Of a DNA stretch of 58,477 nt, positions 1-11,026 are shown in pieces. How positions within the stretch are numbered: position 1 is the stretch's first letter; the number at the start of each line of letters is the position of its first letter. Both the position numbers and the translations under genes were made by a program. The DNA is from Rhodovulum sp. PH10 (GTDB lineage: Bacteria; Pseudomonadota; Alphaproteobacteria; Rhizobiales; Xanthobacteraceae), in assembly GCF_000293785.1 (NCBI RefSeq), contig NZ_AKZI01000013.1:1-58477 (forward strand), given 5' to 3'. The notes beneath the pieces are model-generated. The model made no database searches and was not told the origin of the DNA. It worked only from the letters and a program-made list of their open reading frames with translations.

Positions 1-1
1 C

Positions 2-112
2 GTGCTGCAGCGCGGGCTCGCCCGGCTCCCCCGCCATTACGGCCTCGAAAGCGCCGCCCGCGGCCCCGATCGTGGCCGGATGCGCGCCTGGCAGGCACCG
101 GCGGAGGTTTAG
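2..112 (+). CDS. 3' end of an unidentified gene
   Basis: An open frame enters from the left edge and ends at TAG, 107 bases before polA. Only 36 residues are visible; they are rich in Arg, Gly and Ala and end in WQAPAEV. The fragment is too short to assign a family, and because high-GC DNA often stays open by chance it may not be a gene. The orientation fits a gene read toward polA. Confidence 0.35.
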   Translation: MLQRGLARLPRHYGLESAARGPDRGRMRAWQAPAEV

Positions 113-219
113 CGGCGAGGCGTGACGCTCGCGACCTCGGCGTTCGCGTCCTCGGCGGTGGCGCCGGGGCCGCGCAGTGTATAGTTCGGGACCCGCTTTC
201 CCGAGGCCCCGAGTCAAAA

Positions 220-3200
220 ATGCCCGCAGAACCGCTCGCCCGCCCGCTCGCGAAGGGCGACCACGTCTTCCTGATCGACGGGTCGTCCTTCGTCTTCCGC
301 GCCTATTTCGCGATGTTCAAGGCGGCGCAGAGCCGGGGCCGTGCCTTCACCCGCTCGGACGGCCTGCCGATCGGCGGCGTGCTGACCTTCTGCAACATGA
401 TGTGGAAGATCCTTCGCGAAGGACTCGACGGCAAGACGCCGACCCACATGGCGGTGGTGTTCGATTATTCCGGCACGACGTTTCGCAACGCGATCTTCTC
501 CGACTACAAGGGCCACCGCCCGGAGCCACCCGACGAGCTGATCCCGCAATTCCCGCTGATGCGGGACGCGGTGCGCGCCTTCGACCTGATCCCGGTCGAG
601 CAGGAGGGTTTCGAAGCCGACGACCTGATCGCCACTTACGCCCGCGTCGCCCGCGAGGCGGGGGCCGACGTCACCATCGTCGCCGGCGACAAGGATTTGA
701 TGCAGCTCGTGCGCGACGGCGTCTCGATGTACGACCCGATGCCCGGCAACGAGCGGCGCATCGGCCCCGACGAGGTGTTGGCGAAATTCGGCGTGCCGCC
801 GGAGAAGGTGCCGGACGTGCAGGCCCTGATCGGCGATCCGACCGACAACGTGCCGGGCGTGCCGGGGATCGGCGTGAAAACCGCGGCACAGCTGATCGGC
901 ACCTATGGCGACCTCGAGACGCTGCTCGCGCGCGCCTCCGAGATCAAGCAGGAGAAGCGGCGGCAGGCGCTGGTCGACAACACCGAGATCGCGCGGATGT
1001 CGAAGCGCCTGGTGCTGCTCGACGATCACGTGGATCTGGTCTGCCCGCTCGACGACCTCTTGCTCGACGGGCGCGACCCCAAGAAGCTGATCGCCTTCCT
1101 CAAGGCGATGGAGTTTTCCGGGCTGACGAAGCGCGTCGCCGAGGCGTTCGCCATCGATCCGAACGACGTCGAGGCCGATCCCGCGCTGCGCGCCAACGGC
1201 GGCGGCGAGGCGGAGGCGGACGCGGAGAGCACGCCGGACAACGGGTCGCGCCTGGCCGGCGCCTCGGCGCAGCTCGGGCTCTTGCCCGACGACGGCCGCC
1301 CGCGGCCGGCCGCGTCCCGCAACGGCGCGCAAACGCAGGCACAGACGCAGGGCATCGTGCTCTCACCGCAGGAGCTCGCCGACGCCCGCAAGGAGGAGGC
1401 GGCCCGGCAAAAGCTCGACCGTGCCGGCTACGAGACCGTGCACGATCTGGACAGCCTGTCGCGCTGGATCGCCGCCGCCACCGCGCAAAACCTCGTCGCG
1501 CTCGACGTGGCGACCAGCGCGCCCGACCCGATGCGCGCCGAGATCGTCGGGCTGTCGCTCGCGCTCGCGCCGGGGCGTGCGGCCTACGTGCCGCTCGGCC
1601 ATCGCCGCGCCGACGATCTTCTCGCCGGTGGCGGGCTCGTCCCCGGCCAGGTCGGTCTCGGCGAGGCCCTCGCACTCCTCAAGCCGATGCTCGAAAGCCC
1701 GGGCGTCCAAAAGATCGGGCACGACCTGAAATCCGACCTGCACGCTTTTGCGCGCCACGGCATCACCGTCTCGGGCGTCGACGACGTGCAGCTCCTCTCC
1801 TACGTGCTCGATGCCGGCATCGGCGCGCACGCGCTGTCCGATCTCGCCCACCGCCATCTCGGCCACGAGGCGATGGCGCTCGCCGACGTGCTCGGCAAGG
1901 GTAAGGCGGCGGTGACCTTCGAGACGATCGAGATCGCGTCGGCGTGCCCCTATTGCGCCGAGCAGGCCGACCTCGCGCTGCGCCTGTGGCGGCTCCTGAA
2001 GGCGCGGCTGGTCGCCGAGCGGATGGTGACGGTCTACGAGACGCTCGAGCGGCCGATGGTGCCGGTGCTGATGCGCACGGAAAAGCGCGGCATCGCGATC
2101 GACCGGCAGGTCCTGTCGCGGCTCTCCGGCGAGTTCGCCCAGAAGGCAAACGGCCTCGAGGCCGAGGTGCACGGGCTCGCCGGCGAGCCGTTCAATCTCG
2201 GCAGCCCCAAGCAGATCGGCGACATCCTGTTCGGCAAGCTCGGGCTGCGCGGCGGCAAGAAGACCAAGACCGGCGCGTGGTCGACCTCCGCCTCGGTGCT
2301 CGACGAGCTGGCGGAGGAGGGCGAGATCCTGCCCGCAAAGCTGCTCGAGTGGCGGCAGCTGACGAAACTGAAATCGACCTACACCGACCAGCTGCCGACC
2401 TTCGTGAACCCCGACACCGGGCGGGTGCACACCACCTTCGCGCTCGCCGCCACCACCACGGGGCGGCTGTCGTCGGCCGATCCGAACCTGCAGAACATCC
2501 CCGTCCGCACCGAGGAGGGCCGAAAAATCCGCCGCGCCTTCGTCGCGCAGCCGGGCACCAAGCTCGTCTCGGCCGACTACTCGCAGATCGAGCTGCGGCT
2601 GTTGGCGGAGATCGCCGACATCCCGGCGCTGAAAGCCGCGTTCCGCGAAGGCCTCGACATCCACGCGATGACGGCCTCCGAAATGTTCGGCGTGCCGGTC
2701 GCGGGCATGCCCGGCGAGGTGCGGCGGCGGGCGAAGGCGATCAATTTCGGCATCATCTACGGCATCTCGGCGTTCGGGCTCGCCAATCAGCTCGGCATCG
2801 GCCGCGACGAGGCGGGCGCCTACATCAAGCGCTATTTCGAGCGCTTCCCGGGCATCCGCGACTACATGGAGGCGACCAAGCTCTTCTGCCGCACGCACGG
2901 CTACGTCACCACGCTGTTCGGCCGCAAATGCCACTACCCGGACATCGCCGCCTCGAACCCGTCGCTGCGCGCCTTCAACGAGCGCGCCGCCATCAATGCC
3001 CGCCTGCAGGGCACCGCCGCCGACATCATCCGCCGCGCCATGGTGCGGATGGACAAAGCCTTGGCCGAGGCGAAGCTGTCCGCGCAGATGCTTCTGCAAG
3101 TCCACGACGAGCTGGTGTTCGAGGTGCCCGAGAGCGAGGTCGAGGCGACGCTGCCGGTGGTCACGCGGGTGATGGAGGAGGCGCCGATGCCGGCGGTTTC

Positions 3201-3261
3201 GCTGTCGGTGCCGCTGAAGGTCGATGCCCGCGCCGCGGAGAACTGGGACGAGGCGCACTGA
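220..3261 (+). CDS. polA: DNA polymerase I with degenerate 3'-5' exonuclease site
   Basis: Cytoplasmic repair polymerase that fills gaps and removes RNA primers. At 1013 aa it is full length or slightly long. Residues 1-300 form the 5'-nuclease domain, followed by a low-complexity linker, the 3'-5' exonuclease fold (about 410-600) and the palm/fingers domain. Polymerase motif A (ADYSQIELRLL, Asp786), motif B (RRRAKAINFGIIYG) and motif C (VHDELVFE, His962-Asp963-Glu964) are intact. In the exonuclease domain the usual DTE reads D429-V-A431, and YAAEDAD reads YCAEQAD with Gln582 in place of the catalytic Asp (E. coli Asp501). The third Asp (D506, in KSD) remains, so proofreading is predicted weak or absent. 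The ATG follows GAGTCAAAA; a TATAGT at 180-185 could be a -10 box. Confidence 0.97.
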   Translation: MPAEPLARPLAKGDHVFLIDGSSFVFRAYFAMFKAAQSRGRAFTRSDGLPIGGVLTFCNMMWKILREGLDGKTPTHMAVVFDYSGTTFRNAIFSDYKGHRPEPPDELIPQFPLMRDAVRAFDLIPVEQEGFEADDLIATYARVAREAGADVTIVAGDKDLMQLVRDGVSMYDPMPGNERRIGPDEVLAKFGVPPEKVPDVQALIGDPTDNVPGVPGIGVKTAAQLIGTYGDLETLLARASEIKQEKRRQALVDNTEIARMSKRLVLLDDHVDLVCPLDDLLLDGRDPKKLIAFLKAMEFSGLTKRVAEAFAIDPNDVEADPALRANGGGEAEADAESTPDNGSRLAGASAQLGLLPDDGRPRPAASRNGAQTQAQTQGIVLSPQELADARKEEAARQKLDRAGYETVHDLDSLSRWIAAATAQNLVALDVATSAPDPMRAEIVGLSLALAPGRAAYVPLGHRRADDLLAGGGLVPGQVGLGEALALLKPMLESPGVQKIGHDLKSDLHAFARHGITVSGVDDVQLLSYVLDAGIGAHALSDLAHRHLGHEAMALADVLGKGKAAVTFETIEIASACPYCAEQADLALRLWRLLKARLVAERMVTVYETLERPMVPVLMRTEKRGIAIDRQVLSRLSGEFAQKANGLEAEVHGLAGEPFNLGSPKQIGDILFGKLGLRGGKKTKTGAWSTSASVLDELAEEGEILPAKLLEWRQLTKLKSTYTDQLPTFVNPDTGRVHTTFALAATTTGRLSSADPNLQNIPVRTEEGRKIRRAFVAQPGTKLVSADYSQIELRLLAEIADIPALKAAFREGLDIHAMTASEMFGVPVAGMPGEVRRRAKAINFGIIYGISAFGLANQLGIGRDEAGAYIKRYFERFPGIRDYMEATKLFCRTHGYVTTLFGRKCHYPDIAASNPSLRAFNERAAINARLQGTAADIIRRAMVRMDKALAEAKLSAQMLLQVHDELVFEVPESEVEATLPVVTRVMEEAPMPAVSLSVPLKVDARAAENWDEAH

Positions 3262-3344
3262 TTTTTGCGGTCTCGGCGCTTCGGAGGGTGCGCAAAGCGG
3301 AGCGTGCGCACGCCTGCTGCAGCCCGTGTCTCGAGCCCGTGCGC

Positions 3345-3363
3345 ACGGCGCGTTCCGCGCCGT
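3345..3363. terminator. Possible bidirectional terminator between polA and the patatin gene
   Basis: Perfect 8-bp stem ACGGCGCG/CGCGCCGT with a 3-base loop TTC, lying between two converging genes. No T-run follows on either strand, so this is a structure-based guess. Confidence 0.35.
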
Positions 3364-3391
3364 TGCACACCCTACACGTCTCGTCTCGCGT

Positions 3392-4903
3392 TCACCGCCT
3401 GCGGATCGAGCCGACCACCTCGTCGGCGGCGGCCTCGAGGGCGGCCGCCTCCAGCACCGTGGCGGCAGGCCCCGCCGAGGCGATGCGCGGCGGCTGCGGC
3501 GCGCCCATGCTCGTCAGGAAGCCGCGCAGCGCCGGGTGGCGGGCGATCGCGTCGCTGCCGGCGTCGATCACCGCGTCGACCTGCGCCGCCGGCAGGCGGA
3601 AGCGGGTCGGCACCGCGTCGAGCACCTTGGCGCGCGCCGGCTCCAGCTGGTCGAAGGCGACGCGGCCGACGAACCACTCGACGTCGCGGCAGTTCCAGCC
3701 GGCGGTGGTGTCGCGCAGCCGCGCGACCTCGGACGACGACAGGCTGCAGCGCCACCGCACCAGGTCGTCGCGCCAGCGCGACAGCGTGGCGCGAAACGCG
3801 GTGTAGCTCGCCCTGACGCTCGCATCGAGCGCGGCATCGGCGGAGGCGGCGATCAGCTCGATGCCGCCCGGCCCGTCGAGCGTCTTGGCCCAGGTGCCCT
3901 GCGGCCCCTGCCCGGCATCGACCACGATGAACAGGATGCGGCGGAGCTTCACCGCCTGCCGCGCGCTGATCGGCCCGTAGGGCGTCGCCGCCGCCTCGCG
4001 CGCCACCGTGAAGCTCGACAGGCCGAAATTGTCGACCACCCCGCCGTCGACCAGCTTGACGTAGCGCATCGAGCCGTCGCGATAGCGCAGCATGCCGCGG
4101 GCGACCGCCTGCGCCATCGGGCTCGCCTGCGGGTCCTCGCTCGCGCGCAGCATCCAGGCGGGCAGCGGCGTGCGGCAGGTGTCGGGATAGGTCTCGAGCA
4201 CCACCGGCGCGAAGGCGAGCGGCACCGCCGCCGAGGCCGCGACCGCCGCCGACACCGGATACTTGCCGAGGTCGCTGCACAGGGCCGCGAAGGTCTCCGG
4301 CGTGAAGACGAACGGCGTGCGGTTGTAGAGGTCGCTCGCATTGATCACGACCTGCGGACGCTTGCGGGCGAGCAGCGTGCCGAACGTCGCGCCGTGAAAC
4401 AGGTTGGCGTCGAGCCAGCGGCGGAGCCCGACGTCGCCGTTGACGCCGCCGCCGAACGCCCGTGCGAGGGTGCCGAAGCTCAGTGTCGTCTCCAGCGCCG
4501 CCTCGGCGTCCTGGACGAGGAAGCGCTCGCGGAAATCGGCCAGCGCGCGCGGCCCCTTCAGGCCGAAATAGGCCGCCGTCACCGAGCCGCCCGACACGCC
4601 GGTGACGATGTCGACGCGGTCGAGCAGCGTCACCCGGTGACCCGCGAACGGCAGCGGGATGCGATCGAGCTCCTTCATCACGCCGAACGAGAACGCCGCC
4701 GCCCGGGTGCCGCCGCCCGAGAAGGCGAGCCCGACCATCACGTCGTCCTCGGACAGATAGTCGGCCGGACCACCGGTCACGGCGCCCGGCAGCGGCTGCG
4801 CGGTCGGCTGGTTGGCCGGCAGGTTCTGGACGTGAGCGCAGCCGACCACGGTCGCGGCGAAAGCGAGCGACACCAGCACACGAACGAAACGAACGAACAC
4901 CAT
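3392..4903 (-). CDS. Patatin-like phospholipase lipoprotein
   Basis: Predicted serine lipid acyl hydrolase anchored to the membrane as a lipoprotein. The N-terminus has a hydrophobic signal and a lipobox ending VVGC, followed by a Pro/Gln-rich linker. The patatin signature is complete: oxyanion hole GLAFSGGGTRAAAF, nucleophile elbow TGVSGGSV (GxSxG) and catalytic Asp in DGGVVDNFG. The C-terminal 150 residues match no motif I know. I chose this ATG because GGGAG lies just upstream on the minus strand; an in-frame ATG at 4930 adds nine residues before the signal but has no ribosome-binding site. It converges on polA. The substrate cannot be read from the sequence. Confidence 0.88.
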   Translation of the reverse strand: MVFVRFVRVLVSLAFAATVVGCAHVQNLPANQPTAQPLPGAVTGGPADYLSEDDVMVGLAFSGGGTRAAAFSFGVMKELDRIPLPFAGHRVTLLDRVDIVTGVSGGSVTAAYFGLKGPRALADFRERFLVQDAEAALETTLSFGTLARAFGGGVNGDVGLRRWLDANLFHGATFGTLLARKRPQVVINASDLYNRTPFVFTPETFAALCSDLGKYPVSAAVAASAAVPLAFAPVVLETYPDTCRTPLPAWMLRASEDPQASPMAQAVARGMLRYRDGSMRYVKLVDGGVVDNFGLSSFTVAREAAATPYGPISARQAVKLRRILFIVVDAGQGPQGTWAKTLDGPGGIELIAASADAALDASVRASYTAFRATLSRWRDDLVRWRCSLSSSEVARLRDTTAGWNCRDVEWFVGRVAFDQLEPARAKVLDAVPTRFRLPAAQVDAVIDAGSDAIARHPALRGFLTSMGAPQPPRIASAGPAATVLEAAALEAAADEVVGSIRRR

Positions 4904-5262
4904 CACGCGACTCCCGGCGCGGCCCTCCACGCCGTACGACGATCGGGCCGACTATGTCACCGATCGGGTTACGTGGGCTTTACCTCGCCGGGCGCGGCGC
5001 GATTTCCCGGCGCGTGCGGCAAACGGGAGACACTTGCGCGCGCACTGCGCGGAACGTGCAGGAGTGCCATCGCACCATGTGGAAAAGGCGAGCCCTGACG
5101 AAAACGACCCGAATGGTGCGCGCCGAACTGCCCGCCAAGTGCCAGGGAGCAATGCGCTGCGGTTCTGGTGGTACGGTTGCGGCCGCCGCGCGCCGTGTGA
5201 TCGACTTGACACCTGCACGAGCGTGATCGAGCTTCACGCCCGGTATCGGAGGGAACCAACCG
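4904..5262. promoter_or_regulatory. Divergent intergenic region upstream of the antiporter
   Basis: 359 bases between the divergent patatin and antiporter genes. A perfect -35 hexamer TTGACA sits at 5206-5211, but the expected -10 position (5229-5234, GAGCTT) is poor, so the promoter call is weak. A strong Shine-Dalgarno sequence, GGAGGG, lies just before the 5263 ATG. I see no convincing gene, repeat or RNA in the rest. Confidence 0.3.
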
Positions 5263-6708
5263 ATGAAGCTCGTCGGTGTCGCGGGCGTCGTCGTTTTCAC
5301 GCTCATCACCAGCCCCGTTTTCGCCGCCGAGGGTCCGCATCTCGACGGCGCGAATCTCGATCTTCTGTGGGGCGTGCCGTTCGTCGGCATCCTGATGTCG
5401 ATCGCGCTGTTTCCGCTGATCGCGCCGCATGTGTGGGAGCATCACTTCGGCAAGATCGCGACGCTGTGGGGCGCGGCGTTCCTGCTGCCCTGCGCGGCGC
5501 TGATCGGCCCGACCACCGCGGCGACCGAGCTGTGGCACACCGCGGCGCTCGAATACGTGCCGTTCATCATCCTCTTGTTCTCGCTGTTCGTGGTGGCGGG
5601 CGGCATCTGCATTTCCGGCAGCCTGGTCGGCACGCCGGCCGTCAACACGACGATCCTCGGCATCGGCACGATCGCGGCGAGCTTCCTCGGCACCACCGGC
5701 GCCTCGATGCTGCTGATCCGCCCGCTGATCCGCGCCAACCAGGCGCGCCCGACCAACGCGCACGTGTTCGTCTTCTTCGTCTTCCTGGTGTCGAACATCG
5801 GCGGCTCGCTGACGCCGCTCGGCGATCCGCCGCTGTTTCTCGGCTTCCTGAAGGGCGTCGACTTCCTGTGGACCGGCAAGGCGCTGATCGGCCCGATGGC
5901 GTTCGCGAGCGGCATTCTTCTGATGCTGTTCTTCCTGATCGACACTGTGCTGTGGCGCCGGGCGAGGATCACGCCGGTGCCGGCACCCGAGCCGGTCGGA
6001 GCCGCGGCGACGGACGCCGCTCCCGCGAAGCTGCGGATGATCGGCGGGCACAATATCGGCTATCTCGGCGGGATCGTCGCCGCGGTGCTGATGAGCGGCG
6101 TGTGGGAGTCGGGCATCGAGGTGCCGGTCGGGCTCGGCGTGACGGTGCCGCTCGAGGGCCTCGCCCGCGACGTCGTGCTGCTGGCGATCAGCCTCGCCTC
6201 GTGGCTGACGACCCGGAAGTCGATCCGCGTCGAGAACGCGTTCGCCTGGACGCCGATCCAGGAGGTGGCGATCCTGTTCGCCGGCATCTTCATCACCATC
6301 ATCCCGGTCTTGGCGATTCTGCGCGCCGGGTCGGCGGGGCATCTGGCGTCGCTGGTCGCGCTGGTGTCGCACCCCGACGGCAGCCCCAACGATGCCGCCT
6401 ATTTCTGGATCACCGGCGGCCTGTCGAGCTTCCTCGACAATGCGCCGACCTATCTGGTGTTCTTCAATCTCGCCGGTGGCGACCCGGCGACGCTGATGGG
6501 GCCGCTGCACACCACGCTGGTGGCGATCTCGGCCGGCGCGGTGTTCATGGGCGCCAACAGCTATATCGGCAACGCGCCGAACTTCATGGTGAAGGCGATC
6601 TGCGCCGAGCGCGGCATCGCGATGCCGAGCTTCTTCGGCTACATGCTGTGGTCGGGCGGCATTCTGCTGCCGCTGTTCGGGCTGATCACCTGGGTGTTCT
6701 TTTTGTGA
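5263..6708 (+). CDS. NhaD/ArsB-type sodium:proton antiporter
   Basis: Inner-membrane secondary transporter of the ion-transporter (ArsB/NhaD, citrate-transporter-like) superfamily, expected to exchange cytoplasmic Na+ for H+. The 481-aa protein begins with a cleavable-looking hydrophobic segment ending in FAAE, then about a dozen membrane segments. The conserved loops SNIGGSLTPLGDPPLF and SSFLDNAPTYLVFF match the two re-entrant substrate loops of this superfamily. Start supported by GGAGGG ten bases upstream. Its last 23 bases overlap the converging oxidoreductase gene. Ion specificity is inferred from family only. Confidence 0.85.
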   Translation: MKLVGVAGVVVFTLITSPVFAAEGPHLDGANLDLLWGVPFVGILMSIALFPLIAPHVWEHHFGKIATLWGAAFLLPCAALIGPTTAATELWHTAALEYVPFIILLFSLFVVAGGICISGSLVGTPAVNTTILGIGTIAASFLGTTGASMLLIRPLIRANQARPTNAHVFVFFVFLVSNIGGSLTPLGDPPLFLGFLKGVDFLWTGKALIGPMAFASGILLMLFFLIDTVLWRRARITPVPAPEPVGAAATDAAPAKLRMIGGHNIGYLGGIVAAVLMSGVWESGIEVPVGLGVTVPLEGLARDVVLLAISLASWLTTRKSIRVENAFAWTPIQEVAILFAGIFITIIPVLAILRAGSAGHLASLVALVSHPDGSPNDAAYFWITGGLSSFLDNAPTYLVFFNLAGGDPATLMGPLHTTLVAISAGAVFMGANSYIGNAPNFMVKAICAERGIAMPSFFGYMLWSGGILLPLFGLITWVFFL

Positions 6709-7792
6709 GGCGCGCAAGAACCTCGTCGGCGAGCGACAGCGCCGCGGTGAGGCCGGGCGACTCGATGCCGAACAGATTGACGAGGCCCGGCAGACCGTGC
6801 TCGGCCGGGCCGTCGAGGAGAAAATCCGCGGCGGGCTCGCCGGGCCCGGTCAGTTTTGGGCGGATGCCGGAATAGTCCGGCACCAGCGCCCCGTCCTTCA
6901 GCGTCGGAAACCAGCGGCGGATGCTCTCGTAGAACGCGTCCGCCCGGTGCGGCTCGACGTCGTAGCTTTCGCGGTCGATCCACTCGACGTCGGGACCGAA
7001 CCGCATGCGGCCGGCGAGGTCGAGCGTGACGTGGGTGCCGAGCCCACCCTCGACCGGGGTCGGATAGATCAGCCGGGAAAAGGCCGGGCGGCCGGTGTGC
7101 TGAAAATAATTGCCCTTGGCGAGGACGAGCGGCGGCACCCGCGCGGCCGGATACCCTTCGATGTTGCGCGCCAGCGCTTGCGCCCCCAGGCCGGCGGCGT
7201 TGACCACCGCGTCGACCGTGAGCGTGCCGGGCTCGGTGCCGCCAAAAGCGACCTGCCAGCCGGCGGGCGTCGGGGTCAGCCCGGTGACGGGCGTTTTAAA
7301 GGCGATCGCGCCGGAGCAATCCTCGATGTCGCCCTGCAGCGCGAGCATCAGCCGGTGGCTGTCGACGATCCCGGTTTCCGGCGACAGCGCCGCCAGCTTG
7401 CACCTCAGCGCCGGCTCGAGCTTTTGGGCATCTGCGCCGTCGAGCATTTGCATGCCCTCGACGCCGTTGCGCGCGGCCTGCGCGCACAGGCTCTCGACCT
7501 TGGCGGCCTCGGCGTCGCTGGTGGCGACCAAGAGCTTGCCGCACTTGCGGTGAGGAATCCCGTGGCTTTCGGCATAGTCGAAAAGCATCCGCCGGCCACG
7601 CACGCAGTGGAGCGCCCGCACGGATCCCGGCGGGTAATAGATGCCGGCGTGGATCACCTCGCTGTTGCGCGACGAGATGCCGGTGCCGATCGCGCCCGCC
7701 GCCTCGGCGACCACCACCTCGTGCCCGGCGAGCGCGGCCGCCCGCGCGACCGCGAGCCCCACCACCCCGGCGCCGACCACGAGGACTTGCAT
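6686..7792 (-). CDS. lhgO: L-2-hydroxyglutarate oxidase-like FAD oxidoreductase
   Basis: FAD-dependent oxidase/dehydrogenase of the DAO superfamily, closest by sequence pattern to LhgO, which converts L-2-hydroxyglutarate to 2-oxoglutarate and passes electrons to the membrane quinone pool. The N-terminal dinucleotide fold is plain (VLVVGAGVVGLAVA). The family segments SSRNSEVIHAGIYY, CGKLLVAT and ETGIVDSHRLM are present, as is a C-terminal GIESPGLTAALSLAD flavin-contact region. Length 368 aa is normal. GGGAGG lies about nine bases before the ATG. The 3' end overlaps the antiporter gene by 23 bases tail to tail. Confidence 0.88.
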   Translation of the reverse strand: MQVLVVGAGVVGLAVARAAALAGHEVVVAEAAGAIGTGISSRNSEVIHAGIYYPPGSVRALHCVRGRRMLFDYAESHGIPHRKCGKLLVATSDAEAAKVESLCAQAARNGVEGMQMLDGADAQKLEPALRCKLAALSPETGIVDSHRLMLALQGDIEDCSGAIAFKTPVTGLTPTPAGWQVAFGGTEPGTLTVDAVVNAAGLGAQALARNIEGYPAARVPPLVLAKGNYFQHTGRPAFSRLIYPTPVEGGLGTHVTLDLAGRMRFGPDVEWIDRESYDVEPHRADAFYESIRRWFPTLKDGALVPDYSGIRPKLTGPGEPAADFLLDGPAEHGLPGLVNLFGIESPGLTAALSLADEVLARLTKRTPR

Positions 7793-8097
7793 GCCGATCC
7801 TCCCGCGCCCGACCGAGGCGCCGAGCGGTGCCGGCTACCATCTCGGGCCAAGGACCGCAATCCGGCGCGGCTCGAAACGCCTCCGGCCCTCTACCGCCGG
7901 CGGAGCGCGCCCCCTACATGAATCCCGAAACCGGCGAGGTGCCTTGCAGGGCCTCGCCGACCCACCGAAGGCGCTCGCGCGCATCCCCGAGACAAAGGCG
8001 CCCACGAGCGCCGTTGAAACTCGGGCGCTCGCGCGCCCTGTGACGATGATCCGGTCGGCGCCAGCAGGGCTGCCGGGTCATGCCGAGGGAGAGACCG
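7793..8097. promoter_or_regulatory. Divergent lhgO/clpB promoter region with weak heat-shock-like box
   Basis: 305 bases between divergent genes. TTGAAAC at 8014-8020 and CCCTGTGA at 8036-8043, 15 bases apart, loosely resemble a sigma-32 promoter about 55 bases before clpB, which is often heat-induced. The match is partial and GC-rich DNA gives chance hits. Nothing else recognised. Confidence 0.25.
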
Positions 8098-10707
<2,610 letters not shown>

Positions 10708-10811
10708 CGGGCGCAGGTGCCGGCAGGCCGGGTGAACGGTCGAATCGGCCGGCGAATCCGGCGGCGAGCCGCCGAAAACGCCCCGCTTCGCGGGCGATCA
10801 CGAACGACATC

Positions 10812-10850
10812 GCGGCAGGCGGTCGGAAACGGCCGCCTGCCGCTTGATTC
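10812..10850 (+). terminator. Terminator-like hairpin after clpB
   Basis: An 11-bp perfect stem (GCGGCAGGCGG/CCGCCTGCCGC) with a 10-base loop, followed by TTGATTCTC. It lies about 100 bases past the clpB stop. The T-tract is short, so strength is uncertain. Confidence 0.55.
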
Positions 10851-10896
10851 TCGCCGTCGTTTGTCGTTCACGAGGACACGCTTTTCTTCACGCGTC

Positions 10897-10989
10897 GGGG
10901 GGACTCGTTCCGGGGGCTCGCCCTGGGGGACTCGTCTTCGGACCGACCCCGGACTCTTCCCCGCACCTGTTCGCAGGGACGAGTCCCCC
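10897..10989. repeat. GGGGGACTCGT direct and inverted repeats in the hss leader
   Basis: GGGGGACTCGT occurs at about 10898 and again at 10925-10936. The latter extends to a 12-base arm whose exact reverse complement (GACGAGTCCCCC) lies at 10978-10989. The arms could pair across a 41-base loop in the leader of the homospermidine synthase mRNA, ending 38 bases before its start codon. A related hairpin, GAGGGGACTCGTCCCTC, occurs at 23084-23100. Function unknown; it may be an extragenic repeat family or a leader regulator. Confidence 0.6.
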
Positions 10990-11026
10990 GACGTTCGTTC
11001 GCACAAACCATCGGAGCACCCGCGCA

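Noticed and set aside
1363-3258. 631-codon minus-strand frame opposite polA
   Set aside because: Antisense shadow of polA; composition is dominated by Arg, Ala, His and Asp.
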